NCBI RefSeq assembly: GCF_020860705.1
Contig: NZ_JAJBTT010000036.1
Coordinates: 62,001-126,000, forward strand
Direction of reading: 5' to 3'
Origin: Akkermansia sp.
GTDB lineage: Bacteria > Verrucomicrobiota > Verrucomicrobiia > Verrucomicrobiales > Akkermansiaceae
DNA: 64,000 bases
Of this stretch, positions 7,826 through 17,321 are shown piece after piece. Every line of letters begins with the position of its first letter. The stretch's first letter is position 1. The position numbers were made by a program, and so were the translations under genes. The notes under the pieces are model-generated. The model was given only the letters and a program-made list of their open reading frames with translations. It ran no database searches and was not told the origin of the DNA.

Positions 7826-8061
7826 AGGCAAAGTTGCGCACTCCTTGCGGAGTACGACTCCGGCAAGCTTCTGAGCTTCATCATAGCCAAAGGTTTCAAT
7901 CCACGCACTCCTTGCGGAGTGCGACCATGGAGCAGGGGGCGCAGGGTGGGGCGCGGGTTGTTTCAATCCACGCACTCCTTGCGGAGTGCGACACGAAAGC
8001 CATGCTTGAACTCAAGGCAGCCATGCGGGTTTCAATCCACGCACTCCTTGCGGAGTGCGAC
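7826..8061 (-). CRISPR. CRISPR array 1, type I-C, 3 full repeats plus degenerate end repeat
   Basis: Full 33-base repeats lie at 7893-7925, 7960-7992 and 8029-8061. On the plus strand they begin GTTTCAATCC, hold a CACTCC...GGAGTG hairpin and end GCGAC. A repeat with a degenerate 5' half lies at 7826-7858. Spacers are 34, 34 and 36 bases. In the type I-C convention the crRNA strand ends ...GGATTGAAAC, so transcription is leftward, the leader is on the right and the degenerate repeat is the old, leader-distal end. The array follows cas2 in the same direction. Confidence 0.95.
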
Positions 8062-8261
8062 AGCACCCGACCTTATATATTGCTACTCAACAGAGCAAAT
8101 CATACTTTGCGCCAACCTCCCTAAAAAGACCGTCATTGCACGGTTTATCCTCGGGGTATTTATCTGTCAATATTCTATTCTCAATGCATTACACCAATCG
8201 CCGATCTGCCGGGGAATTCGTGTGAGCTTGAGGTTGGCGCACAGGCCATGTTCAACAGCCT
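8062..8261 (-). promoter_or_regulatory. Leader of CRISPR array 1 with inverted repeat and TTGACA box
   Basis: The region between cas2 and the first repeat is homologous to the leader of array 2. A TGCGCCAACCTC arm (8108-8119) lies 46 bases from the repeat and its inverse GAGGTTGGCGCA at 8230-8241. A TTGACA box on the minus strand (8165-8170) is followed after 17 bases by TAAACC (8142-8147), a plausible leftward pre-crRNA promoter. The block from 8165 to 8241 is strongly conserved with array 2. Confidence 0.75.
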
Positions 8262-8552
8262 TTAAATAATCAAGGGTCCGGAGATGTCATAGCTTTTCTC
8301 CTTGCCCAATTGTTCTATTTTGTGATGCCAATTGGACCCCATATGATAAATTCTGAGGCTGTCACTCTCGTTATCAATAATCTTAAGCAACTTGTTCCTG
8401 ATGTCAACCAATTGGGCAGGAGCCAATTCACATTCAAACACGGAATTCTGTACTCTCTGGCCCACATTTTCACAGGCTCGGGCAACTTGCCGCAACCGCC
8501 GCTGTCCGGCCTTGTCATCCGTAGCTACATCATAAGTAATGAGAATATACAT
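8262..8552 (-). CDS. cas2: CRISPR-associated endoribonuclease Cas2
   Basis: The 96-residue product is a typical Cas2: YILITYDVATDDKAGQRRLRQVARACENVG with the conserved Asp at the end of strand 1, then VQNSVFECEL and a C-terminal dimer strand. Cas2 dimers hold two Cas1 dimers in the spacer integrase. It is the last gene of cas4-cas1-cas2, 14 bases after cas1, and its stop is followed directly by the array 1 leader. Confidence 0.96.
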   Translation of the reverse strand: MYILITYDVATDDKAGQRRLRQVARACENVGQRVQNSVFECELAPAQLVDIRNKLLKIIDNESDSLRIYHMGSNWHHKIEQLGKEKSYDISGPLII

Positions 8553-8566
8553 GACAACAGCTCGTT

Positions 8567-9586
8567 TTACTTGCCGATGAACGGAGGGTAGCAGTCCAGA
8601 TCCCCACGCAAATGGCGTGCCAGCAAAAGGGCCTGGATGTGAATCAGCAATCCCAGGGTGGTTTTTTCCTGAAGAAAAGGATGCACCAGCACGGTCTTTT
8701 TCCGCTCCTGCCAGGCATTCAATACTTTTTTACGGGAATCTTCCTTCAAAAAAACGGCTCCCGACTCTTCCTTGTCAAAATCATCTGAGGATATCTGCTT
8801 GCGGTTAATCAGGGTAAGGGCCAGGCGATCGGCGAGAGGAGCCCGGAATTCCTCCATCAAGTCCAAAGCCATTCCGGGACGCCCCGGGCGGTCACGGTGC
8901 AGAAAGCCTGCGGCGGCATCAATGCCGGAGCTTTCAAGGGCAGACCTGGCGTCATGGCACAACAAACTGTATAGAAAAGATAAAAGAGCGTTAAAACAAT
9001 CTTTGGGAGGCCGTCTGTTGCGGCCTTCAAACACCAGCTCCGGATCTTCCGTCCTCTGGCAATGAGACAAGCAGGAAAAATAGGTTTCCGCTGCGGAACC
9101 TTCAATGCCCCGTAACATGTCTCCGGAATTGCATCCGCGGGCCATACGGCAAAAAGCCGCCAGACGATCGACCGCCTCCGACAAATCTTTCCCGTACGTT
9201 CTCTGCGCCCTTAAAAGCAGACTGCGGCAATTCGCAATTTTGGCTCCTATCATTTCCCGGGCAACGCCAACCCATCTTGCCTCATCATCAGCCCAGCGGT
9301 ATTGCTCCCGACGCAACAGGATATTTCCCTTCATGAATCCCTGTACGCCAGCCAGGAATTTACCGTAAGGATTGCAGAAGGAAAGCGTGATGCCGCGTTC
9401 CGCACAGGCCCCCATCAAATAAGGGGAAACTCCTATGTCCCATCCCAGCGTCACAATACCCTCCAAATTATGGAGGGGAACCCGCAGCAGACACGTTCCT
9501 TCCGAATTGACTTTTACGGTATCGCCATCCTTGGACAGCCAGCATCCTTCCAGCGTCACAAACAATGTATTTAAATGCTTCTTCAT
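8567..9586 (-). CDS. cas1: CRISPR-associated endonuclease/integrase Cas1 (I-C type)
   Basis: The 339-residue product is Cas1. It has an N-terminal beta domain (LNTLFVTLEGCWLSKDGDTV) and an alpha domain with metal ligands Glu in GIEGSAAETYF, His in GFLHRDRPGRPG and Glu in DLMEEFRA. Cas1 integrates new spacers at the leader end of the array. The start codon overlaps cas4 by 4 bases. Length and motifs match type I-C Cas1. Confidence 0.96.
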   Translation of the reverse strand: MKKHLNTLFVTLEGCWLSKDGDTVKVNSEGTCLLRVPLHNLEGIVTLGWDIGVSPYLMGACAERGITLSFCNPYGKFLAGVQGFMKGNILLRREQYRWADDEARWVGVAREMIGAKIANCRSLLLRAQRTYGKDLSEAVDRLAAFCRMARGCNSGDMLRGIEGSAAETYFSCLSHCQRTEDPELVFEGRNRRPPKDCFNALLSFLYSLLCHDARSALESSGIDAAAGFLHRDRPGRPGMALDLMEEFRAPLADRLALTLINRKQISSDDFDKEESGAVFLKEDSRKKVLNAWQERKKTVLVHPFLQEKTTLGLLIHIQALLLARHLRGDLDCYPPFIGK

Positions 9587-10251
9587 AAATCATCAGCTTC
9601 ATTTGTTTCCAGGCTGTCTTCAAACACACTATCCACCCGGGCTTTCATGGTCTGCCTGTGCTCCCGGCAAACGTCAGGAAGACAGTCATTGACCAGGGAA
9701 CAGGATTTGCAGGCTTTGGAATACATGGGCAGCGGCGTCACTCCCCCGGTTAAAACCTCCCTGGCATTCCTGATAACCCCGGCTGTCAGAGTACGCAGCT
9801 CTTCATCAAATACCACCTCCATCCTTTTCTGGGTCTTTCCATAAAACAGAAAACCGGAGGGAATCTCCAACCCAAACATTTCTTCCAGGCATAAGGCCTG
9901 GGCGCACACCTGCACTTCATCTGCACGGTGCGGCTTGGGCTTGCCCACCTTGTACTCCACGGGAGTCATGGATACGGGAATGCCGCCTTTCTCAGCATAA
10001 ACAGCCTCCACGACATCCGCAATGCCGTGAATTCCCCATTGGAGGGAGGAAATATGAAGAGAACGCAGAATCCTCTTTCGCCCGCGGTTTTCCGTCATGC
10101 CGGAATCCGCCCGTTCATGAAATACATTCCCCTCCGCCGTAAATTGGTTCTCTTCCCATATACACTCCAAATGAATCAGCGCACACTGCCTGGGACAATA
10201 CAGGTAATGCTGTAATGCCGCCAAGGGTACGGAAAAGAGAGTAGGTAGCAT
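9583..10251 (-). CDS. cas4: CRISPR-associated exonuclease Cas4
   Basis: The 222-residue product has the Cas4 layout: an N-terminal YCPRQC pair (Cys19 and Cys23), a RecB-type nuclease core with GIADVVE and VEYKVGKPKPH, and a C-terminal cluster CKSC...DC for the iron-sulfur centre. Cas4 trims prespacers and helps choose the PAM-proximal end in type I-C. It is the first gene of the leftward adaptation operon and is divergent from cas3. Confidence 0.95.
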   Translation of the reverse strand: MLPTLFSVPLAALQHYLYCPRQCALIHLECIWEENQFTAEGNVFHERADSGMTENRGRKRILRSLHISSLQWGIHGIADVVEAVYAEKGGIPVSMTPVEYKVGKPKPHRADEVQVCAQALCLEEMFGLEIPSGFLFYGKTQKRMEVVFDEELRTLTAGVIRNAREVLTGGVTPLPMYSKACKSCSLVNDCLPDVCREHRQTMKARVDSVFEDSLETNEADDL

Positions 10252-10375
10252 CCGGTAAATTTGTTTGAAAGTGCTACTATTGCATAAAATAATAAAAAAT
10301 CAATTCATACCTTGAAAATCCCATGGAAAAGACTATTCTGATTTTCCGTCCCCAACTGGAAAGGATACATGGAAC
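10252..10375. promoter_or_regulatory. Divergent promoter region between cas4 and cas3
   Basis: The 124 AT-rich bases separate the adaptation and effector operons. Promoters for both directions must lie here unless each has read-through. TTGAAA at 10265 with an AT-rich stretch 14 to 17 bases downstream is a weak candidate for the rightward promoter. Confidence 0.4.
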
Positions 10376-12838
10376 ATGCTAGCACGACCCGGACAGACAA
10401 TAGAACAACATACACATGAGTGTACTGTAGGAGCTTCGCTCAACGCCTCAAAAATAGGTTTGGCAAGGACGGCTGCTCTTATTGGAGCGTTCCATGATTT
10501 TGGAAAATGGAGTGATGCCTTTTATGACTATATGGAAGCTATTGCCTCGGGGAAAAATCGTACTCGGAAGGGCTCCGTCGATCATTCTACGGCAGGGGCA
10601 CAACATTTATGGCGTTATTTCACAGATGGACGGCAAGCAATAGAGCCCTTTGAAAGATATTGGGTTCAAATAATAGCCCTCTGCTGTCTTTCCCATCATG
10701 AAGGGTGCCTGATTGATAATTTAAAAACAGACGGGACAAATCATTTCAAGGCACGCATAACCAAAGACGTCCGGCAATCCTATTATGAAGAAGCCTGGAA
10801 AAATATACCGGCAGAAGAAAAGGCCCGGATGCAGGAATTGCTTTCAGACCCGGCATTAAAAGAAGAATGGCGTTCGTTTGACGCCCTACTCCGGAAGGGT
10901 GAAAAAAAACTTTCCTCCAAGGAAATAAAATACCGATATGGCCTTTTATCTCGCTTTTTACTGAGTTGTCTTGTAGATGCCGATCATTCCAGTGCGGGGG
11001 GCGAACCGATTGAAGCCGTACCTATACCTCCATGGGATAAAATTTTGGCAAATCTGGACAGATATCTGGCGCGCCTTGCCTCACGAGGAATGATTGATGA
11101 TTTGCGGGCAGAAATTTCCCAACGCAGTTTCACCACCGCTGACTGTCCTCAAGGCAAGTTTTTGATGACACTCCCCACAGGAGCCGGAAAAACTTTGGCA
11201 AGCCTGAGATTTGCATTGGCTCATGCCCTGAAGCACCAGCTGGACCGGCTAATTTATGTCATTCCCTACACTTCTATTATTGATCAGAATGCAGCCACTA
11301 TCCGCGAGGCATTGGGAAATGAGTTCGCCGACCTTATCCTGGTTCATCATGCCAATGTGCTGGTGGATCCAAAAAACGACCTATCTGAAGAAGAATTCTA
11401 CCAGGAGGAAAAACGCCGTTATAAAGCAGAATGTACGTGGAAACCTCCCGTCATCCTGACAACGGCAGTACAGTTTCTACAGACTCTGTTTTCCAAGGGT
11501 AGCAGCTACGTGTGTCGTATGAACAGTTTGGCCAGTTCCGTGATCATTTTTGATGAAGTACAAGCGCTTCCCTTAAAATCGACCTACCTGTTGACGTCTG
11601 CATTAAATTTCATGGAAGAAGCCATGGGATGCAGTCTTGTTTTATGCACGGCCACGCAACCTATATGGAGCCAATTGGAAGACGAAAACTGGCACTTAAG
11701 GCTGAATCCGGATCCTCATATCATTCCCGACTATCAGCGGTACTTTGAATTGTTTTATTCCAACCGCCGGATCGCTGTGAATATGATTGAAGAATCTGAA
11801 AAATGGAAGCTGCAGCAATTTGCCGATTTTGCTCTAAAACAAGCTCAAAGCGGACGAAATACCTTAATGGTTGTTAATACCAAAACATTTGCCCGCAATT
11901 TATATGAGGCGTGTGGAGACGTACCTGACGTGCAAATCTACCATTTGAGCACAAACATGATTCCACAGGATCGCTCAAATATCATCACCAATAGAATAGA
12001 CAAGCAATCTCTTAAAACGGCTAAAAAGATAAAAAAGCCCGTTTTGTGCTTCAGTACGCAATTGATTGAAGCGGGCGTGGATGTAGACTTTGATGTGGTT
12101 ATTCGCAGTGCAGCCGGGTTGGATTCTCTTGTCCAAGCCGGAGGCCGCTGCAACAGAGATGCGCAACTGAATAAAGGAGAAATTTTTGTCGTTTTTCCAT
12201 CGGAAAAATTGGAAAATACAAATAAACTGGAAGAAATCAACATAGGCAAGTCTCTTTTAAAAAGAATTCTCACCGATGTACAAGGCACAGCCGATTTACT
12301 AATGAAAGAAGACGCCTTGAACTCTTTTTATCAATATTATTATTCCGAAAACAAGAGTAAGCTGTATTATCCGTTAAAAACCAACAGTTACACTATGATG
12401 GACCTTCTTTCGACGAACAATACCATCAAAATGGAGGCTCAACGGATCCAGGCCGATTACTCCTTTATGTTTCTGCACCAGTCCTTCCAGGAGGCAGCAA
12501 AAAATTATCAAGTCCTGGAAGGTTTATCAACTCCCGTCATTGTGGGTAAAGAAAAAGGTGCAGAAATCATTGAGCATCTGCGGGCCTTGGCACATCCCCA
12601 CTCCAAAGAAGAATGGGAAGCAGTCCGGAAGTTGCTCAAGGAAGCCATGGAATATACTCTCTCCTTAAACTATACAGAGAAGGATATCAATGCCATGCTT
12701 GCAAGCGGCATCATTGCCTTATTGCCCACGGATTATCCTGTCTATATACTTTCAAAACATCATTATGATGAAAAAACTGGTTTTTCATGGTCAAAGTCGG
12801 AACCATATGCTAAAAATCCGAACGGTCTTACCGTTTAA
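10376..12838 (+). CDS. cas3: CRISPR-associated nuclease/helicase Cas3 (I-C)
   Basis: The 820-residue product carries an N-terminal HD nuclease (His12/His14, GAFHDFGKW with His40-Asp41, and VDHSTAGA with His70) followed by a superfamily 2 helicase. Walker A LPTGAGKT is near residue 266, the DEVQ box near 393 and the motif VI-like GGRCNRD near 588. Cas3 is recruited by Cascade to nick, unwind and degrade target DNA. The ATG at 10376 is the only good in-frame start, with an AAAGGA purine stretch about 10 bases before it. Base composition is more AT-rich than in the housekeeping genes around it, which suggests transfer. Confidence 0.95.
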   Translation: MLARPGQTIEQHTHECTVGASLNASKIGLARTAALIGAFHDFGKWSDAFYDYMEAIASGKNRTRKGSVDHSTAGAQHLWRYFTDGRQAIEPFERYWVQIIALCCLSHHEGCLIDNLKTDGTNHFKARITKDVRQSYYEEAWKNIPAEEKARMQELLSDPALKEEWRSFDALLRKGEKKLSSKEIKYRYGLLSRFLLSCLVDADHSSAGGEPIEAVPIPPWDKILANLDRYLARLASRGMIDDLRAEISQRSFTTADCPQGKFLMTLPTGAGKTLASLRFALAHALKHQLDRLIYVIPYTSIIDQNAATIREALGNEFADLILVHHANVLVDPKNDLSEEEFYQEEKRRYKAECTWKPPVILTTAVQFLQTLFSKGSSYVCRMNSLASSVIIFDEVQALPLKSTYLLTSALNFMEEAMGCSLVLCTATQPIWSQLEDENWHLRLNPDPHIIPDYQRYFELFYSNRRIAVNMIEESEKWKLQQFADFALKQAQSGRNTLMVVNTKTFARNLYEACGDVPDVQIYHLSTNMIPQDRSNIITNRIDKQSLKTAKKIKKPVLCFSTQLIEAGVDVDFDVVIRSAAGLDSLVQAGGRCNRDAQLNKGEIFVVFPSEKLENTNKLEEINIGKSLLKRILTDVQGTADLLMKEDALNSFYQYYYSENKSKLYYPLKTNSYTMMDLLSTNNTIKMEAQRIQADYSFMFLHQSFQEAAKNYQVLEGLSTPVIVGKEKGAEIIEHLRALAHPHSKEEWEAVRKLLKEAMEYTLSLNYTEKDINAMLASGIIALLPTDYPVYILSKHHYDEKTGFSWSKSEPYAKNPNGLTV

Positions 12839-12849
12839 CCTATCTTATC

Positions 12850-13545
12850 ATGGGAAATAACATAGAATATCTGGTATCAGGGAAATTAGCCTTATTCACT
12901 GATCCCCTTACCCGCATGGGCGGTGAAAAATGCTCTTACCATATCCCCACCTATGAAGCATTAAAAGGGGTGACCAAATCCGTCTATTGGAAACCCACCA
13001 TTAATTGGGTCATTGATGAAGTACGCATCATGAATCCTGTCCGTACTTTCGCAAAAAACATGAAACTGATCAAGTATCATGAAAGCGGCGCCGAATTATC
13101 CGTATATACCTATTTAACAGACGTTTCCTATCAGGTACGGGCTCATTACGAGTGGAATTTGCTTCGCGATGATATGAAGGCGGACCGAATTGAAGGCAAG
13201 CATTCCGCCATTATCCAGCGCACGCTGGAAAAGGGCGGAAGACGCGATATCTGCCTGGGTGCGCGCGAATGCCAGGCTTATGTGGAACCGTGCCGGTTTG
13301 GAGAAGGCCCGGGAGCGTATGATGATATTCCGGAATTAGCCTTTGGCGTTATGTTCCATGGATTTGATTATCCGGATGAAACAGGAAGAGAAGAATTGGG
13401 AGTACGGTTCTGGAAACCTGTCATGAAGAATGGGATTGTTAAATTCATTCGTCCCGAAGAGTGCAAAATAACCAGAGTTGTCCGCAAGATGAAGGCTAAC
13501 CCTCCACAATCATGTGGCGTAAACGATTTATCTTTAGAAGAATAG
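12850..13545 (+). CDS. cas5c: Cas5c (Cas5d) pre-crRNA processing endoribonuclease
   Basis: The 231-residue product is a type I-C Cas5. It keeps the RAMP opening (KLALFTDPLTRMGGEK), Tyr46 in SVYWKPT and Lys117-His118 in EGKHSAIIQR. These correspond to the Tyr-Lys-His catalytic residues known from Bacillus halodurans Cas5d. In type I-C this protein replaces Cas6, cuts the repeat and stays bound to the 5' handle in Cascade. It follows cas3 by 11 bases and precedes cas8c. Confidence 0.95.
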   Translation: MGNNIEYLVSGKLALFTDPLTRMGGEKCSYHIPTYEALKGVTKSVYWKPTINWVIDEVRIMNPVRTFAKNMKLIKYHESGAELSVYTYLTDVSYQVRAHYEWNLLRDDMKADRIEGKHSAIIQRTLEKGGRRDICLGARECQAYVEPCRFGEGPGAYDDIPELAFGVMFHGFDYPDETGREELGVRFWKPVMKNGIVKFIRPEECKITRVVRKMKANPPQSCGVNDLSLEE

Positions 13546-13560
13546 GAAGTGAGATAAACA

Positions 13561-15486
13561 ATGAACTGGATGGAAGCTTTATATAAGACATATGAAGATA
13601 ATGCCCAACGGACAGGCTTGAATTCTTCGGAAGAGAAAAATTCAAAAAACCGAACAATCACCCCGTTATTTCCGCTTTATCATGGCAGCCAAAATGCCCA
13701 GGTAACAGTTGTACTGGACAGTTCCGGTGCATTCAGACGAGCGGAGGTAGTCCCTGCCGGGAACCAGCAGACAATCATTCCCGTTACTGAAAAGTCGGGA
13801 GGCAGAACCAGCGGATTGTATCCTCACCCCCTTTGCGACAAACTGCAATATGTGGCGGGAGATTTCACCAAATGGACAGGTAATACAAAAACCGGGTACA
13901 AAGAATATCTAAACCAACTGGAGCGTTGGAAAGATTTTGATCTTTCCAATACAACGCTTTCTTCCATCTTTTTGTATGTATCCAAAGGCTGTCTCTTGGA
14001 AGACCTCGTCAAATCAGGGGTTCTTCCCGTGAATGAAGCTTCCGGAACCTTGATGAAAAAATGGATGGGAGAAAAAAATGACGCACCGGAGATTTATGCG
14101 GCTCTTGGCGTCGTTGCCATGGATGCCATCCTGATCAGATGGCGTGTGGAAATTCCCGGAAACCTTATCCCGGATGTATGGAAAAACAAGGAAATGTGGG
14201 ATTCCTGGATCAGATTTCAAGAGTCACAGGAACAAAATGCAGGCCTTTGCTATGTAACAGGTGAAATAACCAATTTGGCAATACAACATCCAGCCCGGAT
14301 CAGAAACGCTGGAGACGGAGCCAAGATCATCTCTTCCAATGATTCTTCCGGGTTTACGTTCAGAGGCAAATTTGATGATTCAACCGAGGTTTGCGGAGTT
14401 GGAAGAAAAGTTTCCCATAAAGCTCACAGTGCGTTGAGATGGCTTATTTCCAACCAAGGATGGAGGGATGATTCCCAGGCGATTGTAGCTTGGTCATCCA
14501 ACAGTTTTTTGATACCGAATCCGTTAACCGACACTGAAGAGCTGCTGGATTTGGACCCGGATGAAGAACATCAAACTGTCCCGTATACGGCTGAAGAAAC
14601 GGGACGGAAAATTAGAGAAAAAATCTCCGGTTACAAAGCGGAAGTGGCCAATACCAGCCACATTTTTATCATGGGCCTGGATTCAGCCACACCAGGGCGG
14701 CTCTCCATAACCTTCTTCAATGAGATGGATTCTGTGGAATACTGGAACAACATTGAACACTGGCATACCGAATGTGTGTGGTGGCAATGGAATAACAAAA
14801 ACAAATTGTGGTACGTTGGAGCACCCTCTCCCCGAACTATTGCGGAAGTGGCTTATGGAAAATCTTCAGATGAAAAATTGCGCAGGCAAACAGTAGCACG
14901 CTTACTTCCCTGTATTATTGAAAAACGCCCCGTACCCTCTGATCTTGTGGAAGCTTGCATGCATCGGGCGTGTAACAGAAACGGCCTGGAATCTTGGGAA
15001 TGGAATGTTGCCGTCAATACAGCGTGCGCTCTATTTCGATACCGATTTAACTCAACTAAAAAACAATACCATTATACCATGAGTCTGGATAAAACCATTA
15101 CAGAACGGGGATATTTATACGGAAGGCTGCTCGCCGTAGCGGAATTGCTGGAAAAAACCGCCCAGAAAACTTCCTCCGACACGGAACGTCCCACGAATGC
15201 GGAAAAACTGATGCAGCGCTTCAGCATTCACCCGCATTCAACGTGGGAAATATTGCGCAAAGCATTGGACCCCTATCTTCAGATTCTGACCAAAAATGAA
15301 CCTGGGTTGAAATTCTACTATGATAGGGAATTAGCAAGTATCCATGCCCTTTTCGATCGAAACGACTTCATCGACGACAGCAAGGTGTCAGGAGAATTTC
15401 TTCTTGGATACTACTGTCAAAAATCAGAAATGTTCCCTAAAAAATCTTCTGAAAAAGAAAAGGAAAATTCCCAACCTAAAGAATAA
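13561..15486 (+). CDS. cas8c: Cas8c (Csd1) large Cascade subunit
   Basis: The 641-residue product matches Csd1/Cas8c in length and motifs (ITPLFPLYHGSQNAQVTVVLD, CYVTGE, GLDSATPGRLSITFF, RRQTVARLLPCIIEKRPVP). In type I-C the protein recognises the PAM and positions target DNA, and an internal start usually makes the small subunit Cas11c from its 3' end. A comparable internal start may exist here but cannot be picked with confidence by eye. It lies 15 bases after cas5c and 5 bases before cas7. Confidence 0.95.
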   Translation: MNWMEALYKTYEDNAQRTGLNSSEEKNSKNRTITPLFPLYHGSQNAQVTVVLDSSGAFRRAEVVPAGNQQTIIPVTEKSGGRTSGLYPHPLCDKLQYVAGDFTKWTGNTKTGYKEYLNQLERWKDFDLSNTTLSSIFLYVSKGCLLEDLVKSGVLPVNEASGTLMKKWMGEKNDAPEIYAALGVVAMDAILIRWRVEIPGNLIPDVWKNKEMWDSWIRFQESQEQNAGLCYVTGEITNLAIQHPARIRNAGDGAKIISSNDSSGFTFRGKFDDSTEVCGVGRKVSHKAHSALRWLISNQGWRDDSQAIVAWSSNSFLIPNPLTDTEELLDLDPDEEHQTVPYTAEETGRKIREKISGYKAEVANTSHIFIMGLDSATPGRLSITFFNEMDSVEYWNNIEHWHTECVWWQWNNKNKLWYVGAPSPRTIAEVAYGKSSDEKLRRQTVARLLPCIIEKRPVPSDLVEACMHRACNRNGLESWEWNVAVNTACALFRYRFNSTKKQYHYTMSLDKTITERGYLYGRLLAVAELLEKTAQKTSSDTERPTNAEKLMQRFSIHPHSTWEILRKALDPYLQILTKNEPGLKFYYDRELASIHALFDRNDFIDDSKVSGEFLLGYYCQKSEMFPKKSSEKEKENSQPKE

Positions 15487-15491
15487 ACATT

Positions 15492-16313
15492 ATGTCACTA
15501 CAACATAAGATAGACTTTGCGGTGATTTTCACCGTAAAAAATGCAAACCCCAACGGAGATCCGTTAAATGGCAACCGTCCGCGCACCACGCTTGACGGAA
15601 ATGGAGAACTTTCCGATGTCTGCTTGAAACGTAAAATCCGCAACAGGCTTCTTGATTCGGGAGTGCCTATATTTGTTCAATCAGACGATCACAAGGTGGA
15701 TGAATGCAAAACATTAAAAGACAGGGCCTCCATCCTTCTGGAAGGAAAGAAAACCAAGGAGGAACAAACCAAACTAGCCTGCCAGACCTGGTTTGACGTA
15801 CGTGCTTTCGGCCAACTGTTTGCTTACAAAGGTACCGGGGAAAAAAAGAACGACGGCGTTTCTCTCGGTATTCGCGGCCCCGTCACTGTTCAGGCAGCTT
15901 TCAGCGTGGAACCTGTGGAAATCACCAGCACCCAAATCACGAAAAGTGTCAGTGGGGAGGGAGATGGAAGCAAAAAAGCATCCGATACCATGGGGATGAA
16001 ACATCGTGTAGATCAAGGAGTTTATGTATTCTACGGGGCCATTTCCCCACAGCTTGCCTCCCTGACAGGTTTTAGTGATGAAGATGCAGAATTATTAAAA
16101 AATGCTCTTCCTTTTATGTTTGAAGGGGATGCCTCTTCCTCCCGGCCTGAAGGAAGCATGGAAGTGAAGAAAGTGATCTGGTGGAAACATTCCAGCCCTG
16201 CAGGTCAATATTCTTCTGGAAAAGTCCATAGAAGCCTCATTGTCAATAATGATGGCACCTATGAATTGAAAGAACTTCAAGGATTGACCCCAGAAGAAAT
16301 TGACGGATTTTAA
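15492..16313 (+). CDS. cas7c: Cas7c (Csd2) Cascade backbone subunit
   Basis: The 273-residue product is Csd2/Cas7: FAVIFTVKNANPNGDPLNGN at the start, then RTTLDGNGELSDVCLKRKIR, a QAAFSVEPVEITSTQITKSVS thumb region and a C-terminal VIWWKHSSPAGQYSSGKVHRSL segment. Cas7 multimers line the crRNA spacer. It is the last gene of the rightward effector operon. Confidence 0.96.
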   Translation: MSLQHKIDFAVIFTVKNANPNGDPLNGNRPRTTLDGNGELSDVCLKRKIRNRLLDSGVPIFVQSDDHKVDECKTLKDRASILLEGKKTKEEQTKLACQTWFDVRAFGQLFAYKGTGEKKNDGVSLGIRGPVTVQAAFSVEPVEITSTQITKSVSGEGDGSKKASDTMGMKHRVDQGVYVFYGAISPQLASLTGFSDEDAELLKNALPFMFEGDASSSRPEGSMEVKKVIWWKHSSPAGQYSSGKVHRSLIVNNDGTYELKELQGLTPEEIDGF

Positions 16314-16323
16314 TCTCTCCCAT

Positions 16324-16352
16324 CCGGCCTATTTTCAATGAAAATAGGCCGG
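16324..16352 (+). terminator. Hairpin terminator after cas7
   Basis: Arms ccggcctatttt and aaaataggccgg form a perfect 12-bp stem just after the cas7 stop. The U-run is poor. Confidence 0.6.
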
Positions 16353-16571
16353 GCTTTGAATTCACTTATAATTTGGACTTTACCTTTCCCTTGTAAATTG
16401 ACCCTCTAAATAAAATTGGGGTACTATTTATTTCTTCATACTATGATATGGTAAATGAGTCACCCACTCTTTCCAGAACAATTCAATACTTTTTACTAAA
16501 TACCTCCGTTTTTAGAAAATTCTATTGAAGGGACTCATTGTTTTAATAGCATTTCAGATTCTTTCTGTCTT
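16353..16571. other. AT-rich spacer between cas7 and array 2
   Basis: No gene or clear motif is seen in these roughly 220 bases. They lie at the leader-distal end of array 2 and may include worn-out repeat and spacer remnants that are no longer recognisable. Confidence 0.35.
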
Positions 16572-17321
16572 GTTATATAAATACATCTCGTGAGGATGCG
16601 ACTGTCCAGCTTTTTGATCCTGGAAGCCTCTTTTGAGTTTCAATCCACGCACCCGTGAGGGTGCGACGGACGGCGGAGGCCCCCGTTCTTTTTCCTCCGT
16701 GGTTTCCAATCCACGCACCCGTGAGGGTGCGACGCGGCGTTGATGATGTCACTGCGCACGTTATAGTGTTTCAATCCACGCACCCGTGAGGGTGCGACGA
16801 CGTGGCTGCTTGGCGAGGTGCTGGACTACCCGGTTTCAATCCACGCACCCGTGAGGGTGCGACCAGGCAATGCGTGACGAAGTTGGTTACATTGGAGGTT
16901 TCAATCCACGCACCCGTGAGGGTGCGACGGAAAATATTTGCAATAATGAGCATTTTATGCTTGTTTCAATCCACGCACCCGTGAGGGTGCGACTAACAGA
17001 CATGAGAAAAATAAATATTGACAAACGGGTTTCAATCCACGCACCCGTGAGGGTGCGACGCTTGCGACGAGTTTCGCCTATCATTTCCAGTTCGTTTCAA
17101 TCCACGCACCCGTGAGGGTGCGACTCGCCGTTGCGGTGCAGATGCCACCAGTCCGCCAGTGTTTCAATCCACGCACCCGTGAGGGTGCGACGGTTTTCTC
17201 CGTTGTCAGAGAAATCATGGACATGGTTTCAATCCACGCACCCGTGAGGGTGCGACGATCAATGCCACCACTTCCGCCGCTACGCCGGAGGTTTCAATCC
17301 ACGCACCCGTGAGGGTGCGAC
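16572..17321 (-). CRISPR. CRISPR array 2, type I-C, 11 repeats plus degenerate end repeat
   Basis: Eleven 31-base repeats lie at 16637, 16702 (variant with an extra C), 16768, 16833, 16898, 16963, 17029, 17094, 17161, 17226 and 17291 (starts). They begin GTTTCAATCC on the plus strand, with a CACCC GTGA GGGTG hairpin and a GCGAC end. A degenerate terminal repeat is at 16572-16602. Spacers are mostly 34 bases (range 34-36). The arm sequence and length differ from array 1, but the flanks GTTTCAATCCACG and GCGAC are the same. Transcription is leftward from a leader on the right, so it runs towards cas7. Confidence 0.97.

Noticed and set aside
7834-8269. Open frames across CRISPR array 1
   Set aside because: The encoded peptides are translations of the repeats (STHSLRSAT repeated) and not proteins.
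7859-17290. Self-targeting spacers against the adjacent phage module
   Set aside because: Reading the spacers against the window showed no match. A full search was not possible, so only absence of an obvious match is claimed.
16771-17312. Open frames on both strands across CRISPR array 2
   Set aside because: They are periodic translations of the repeat unit.
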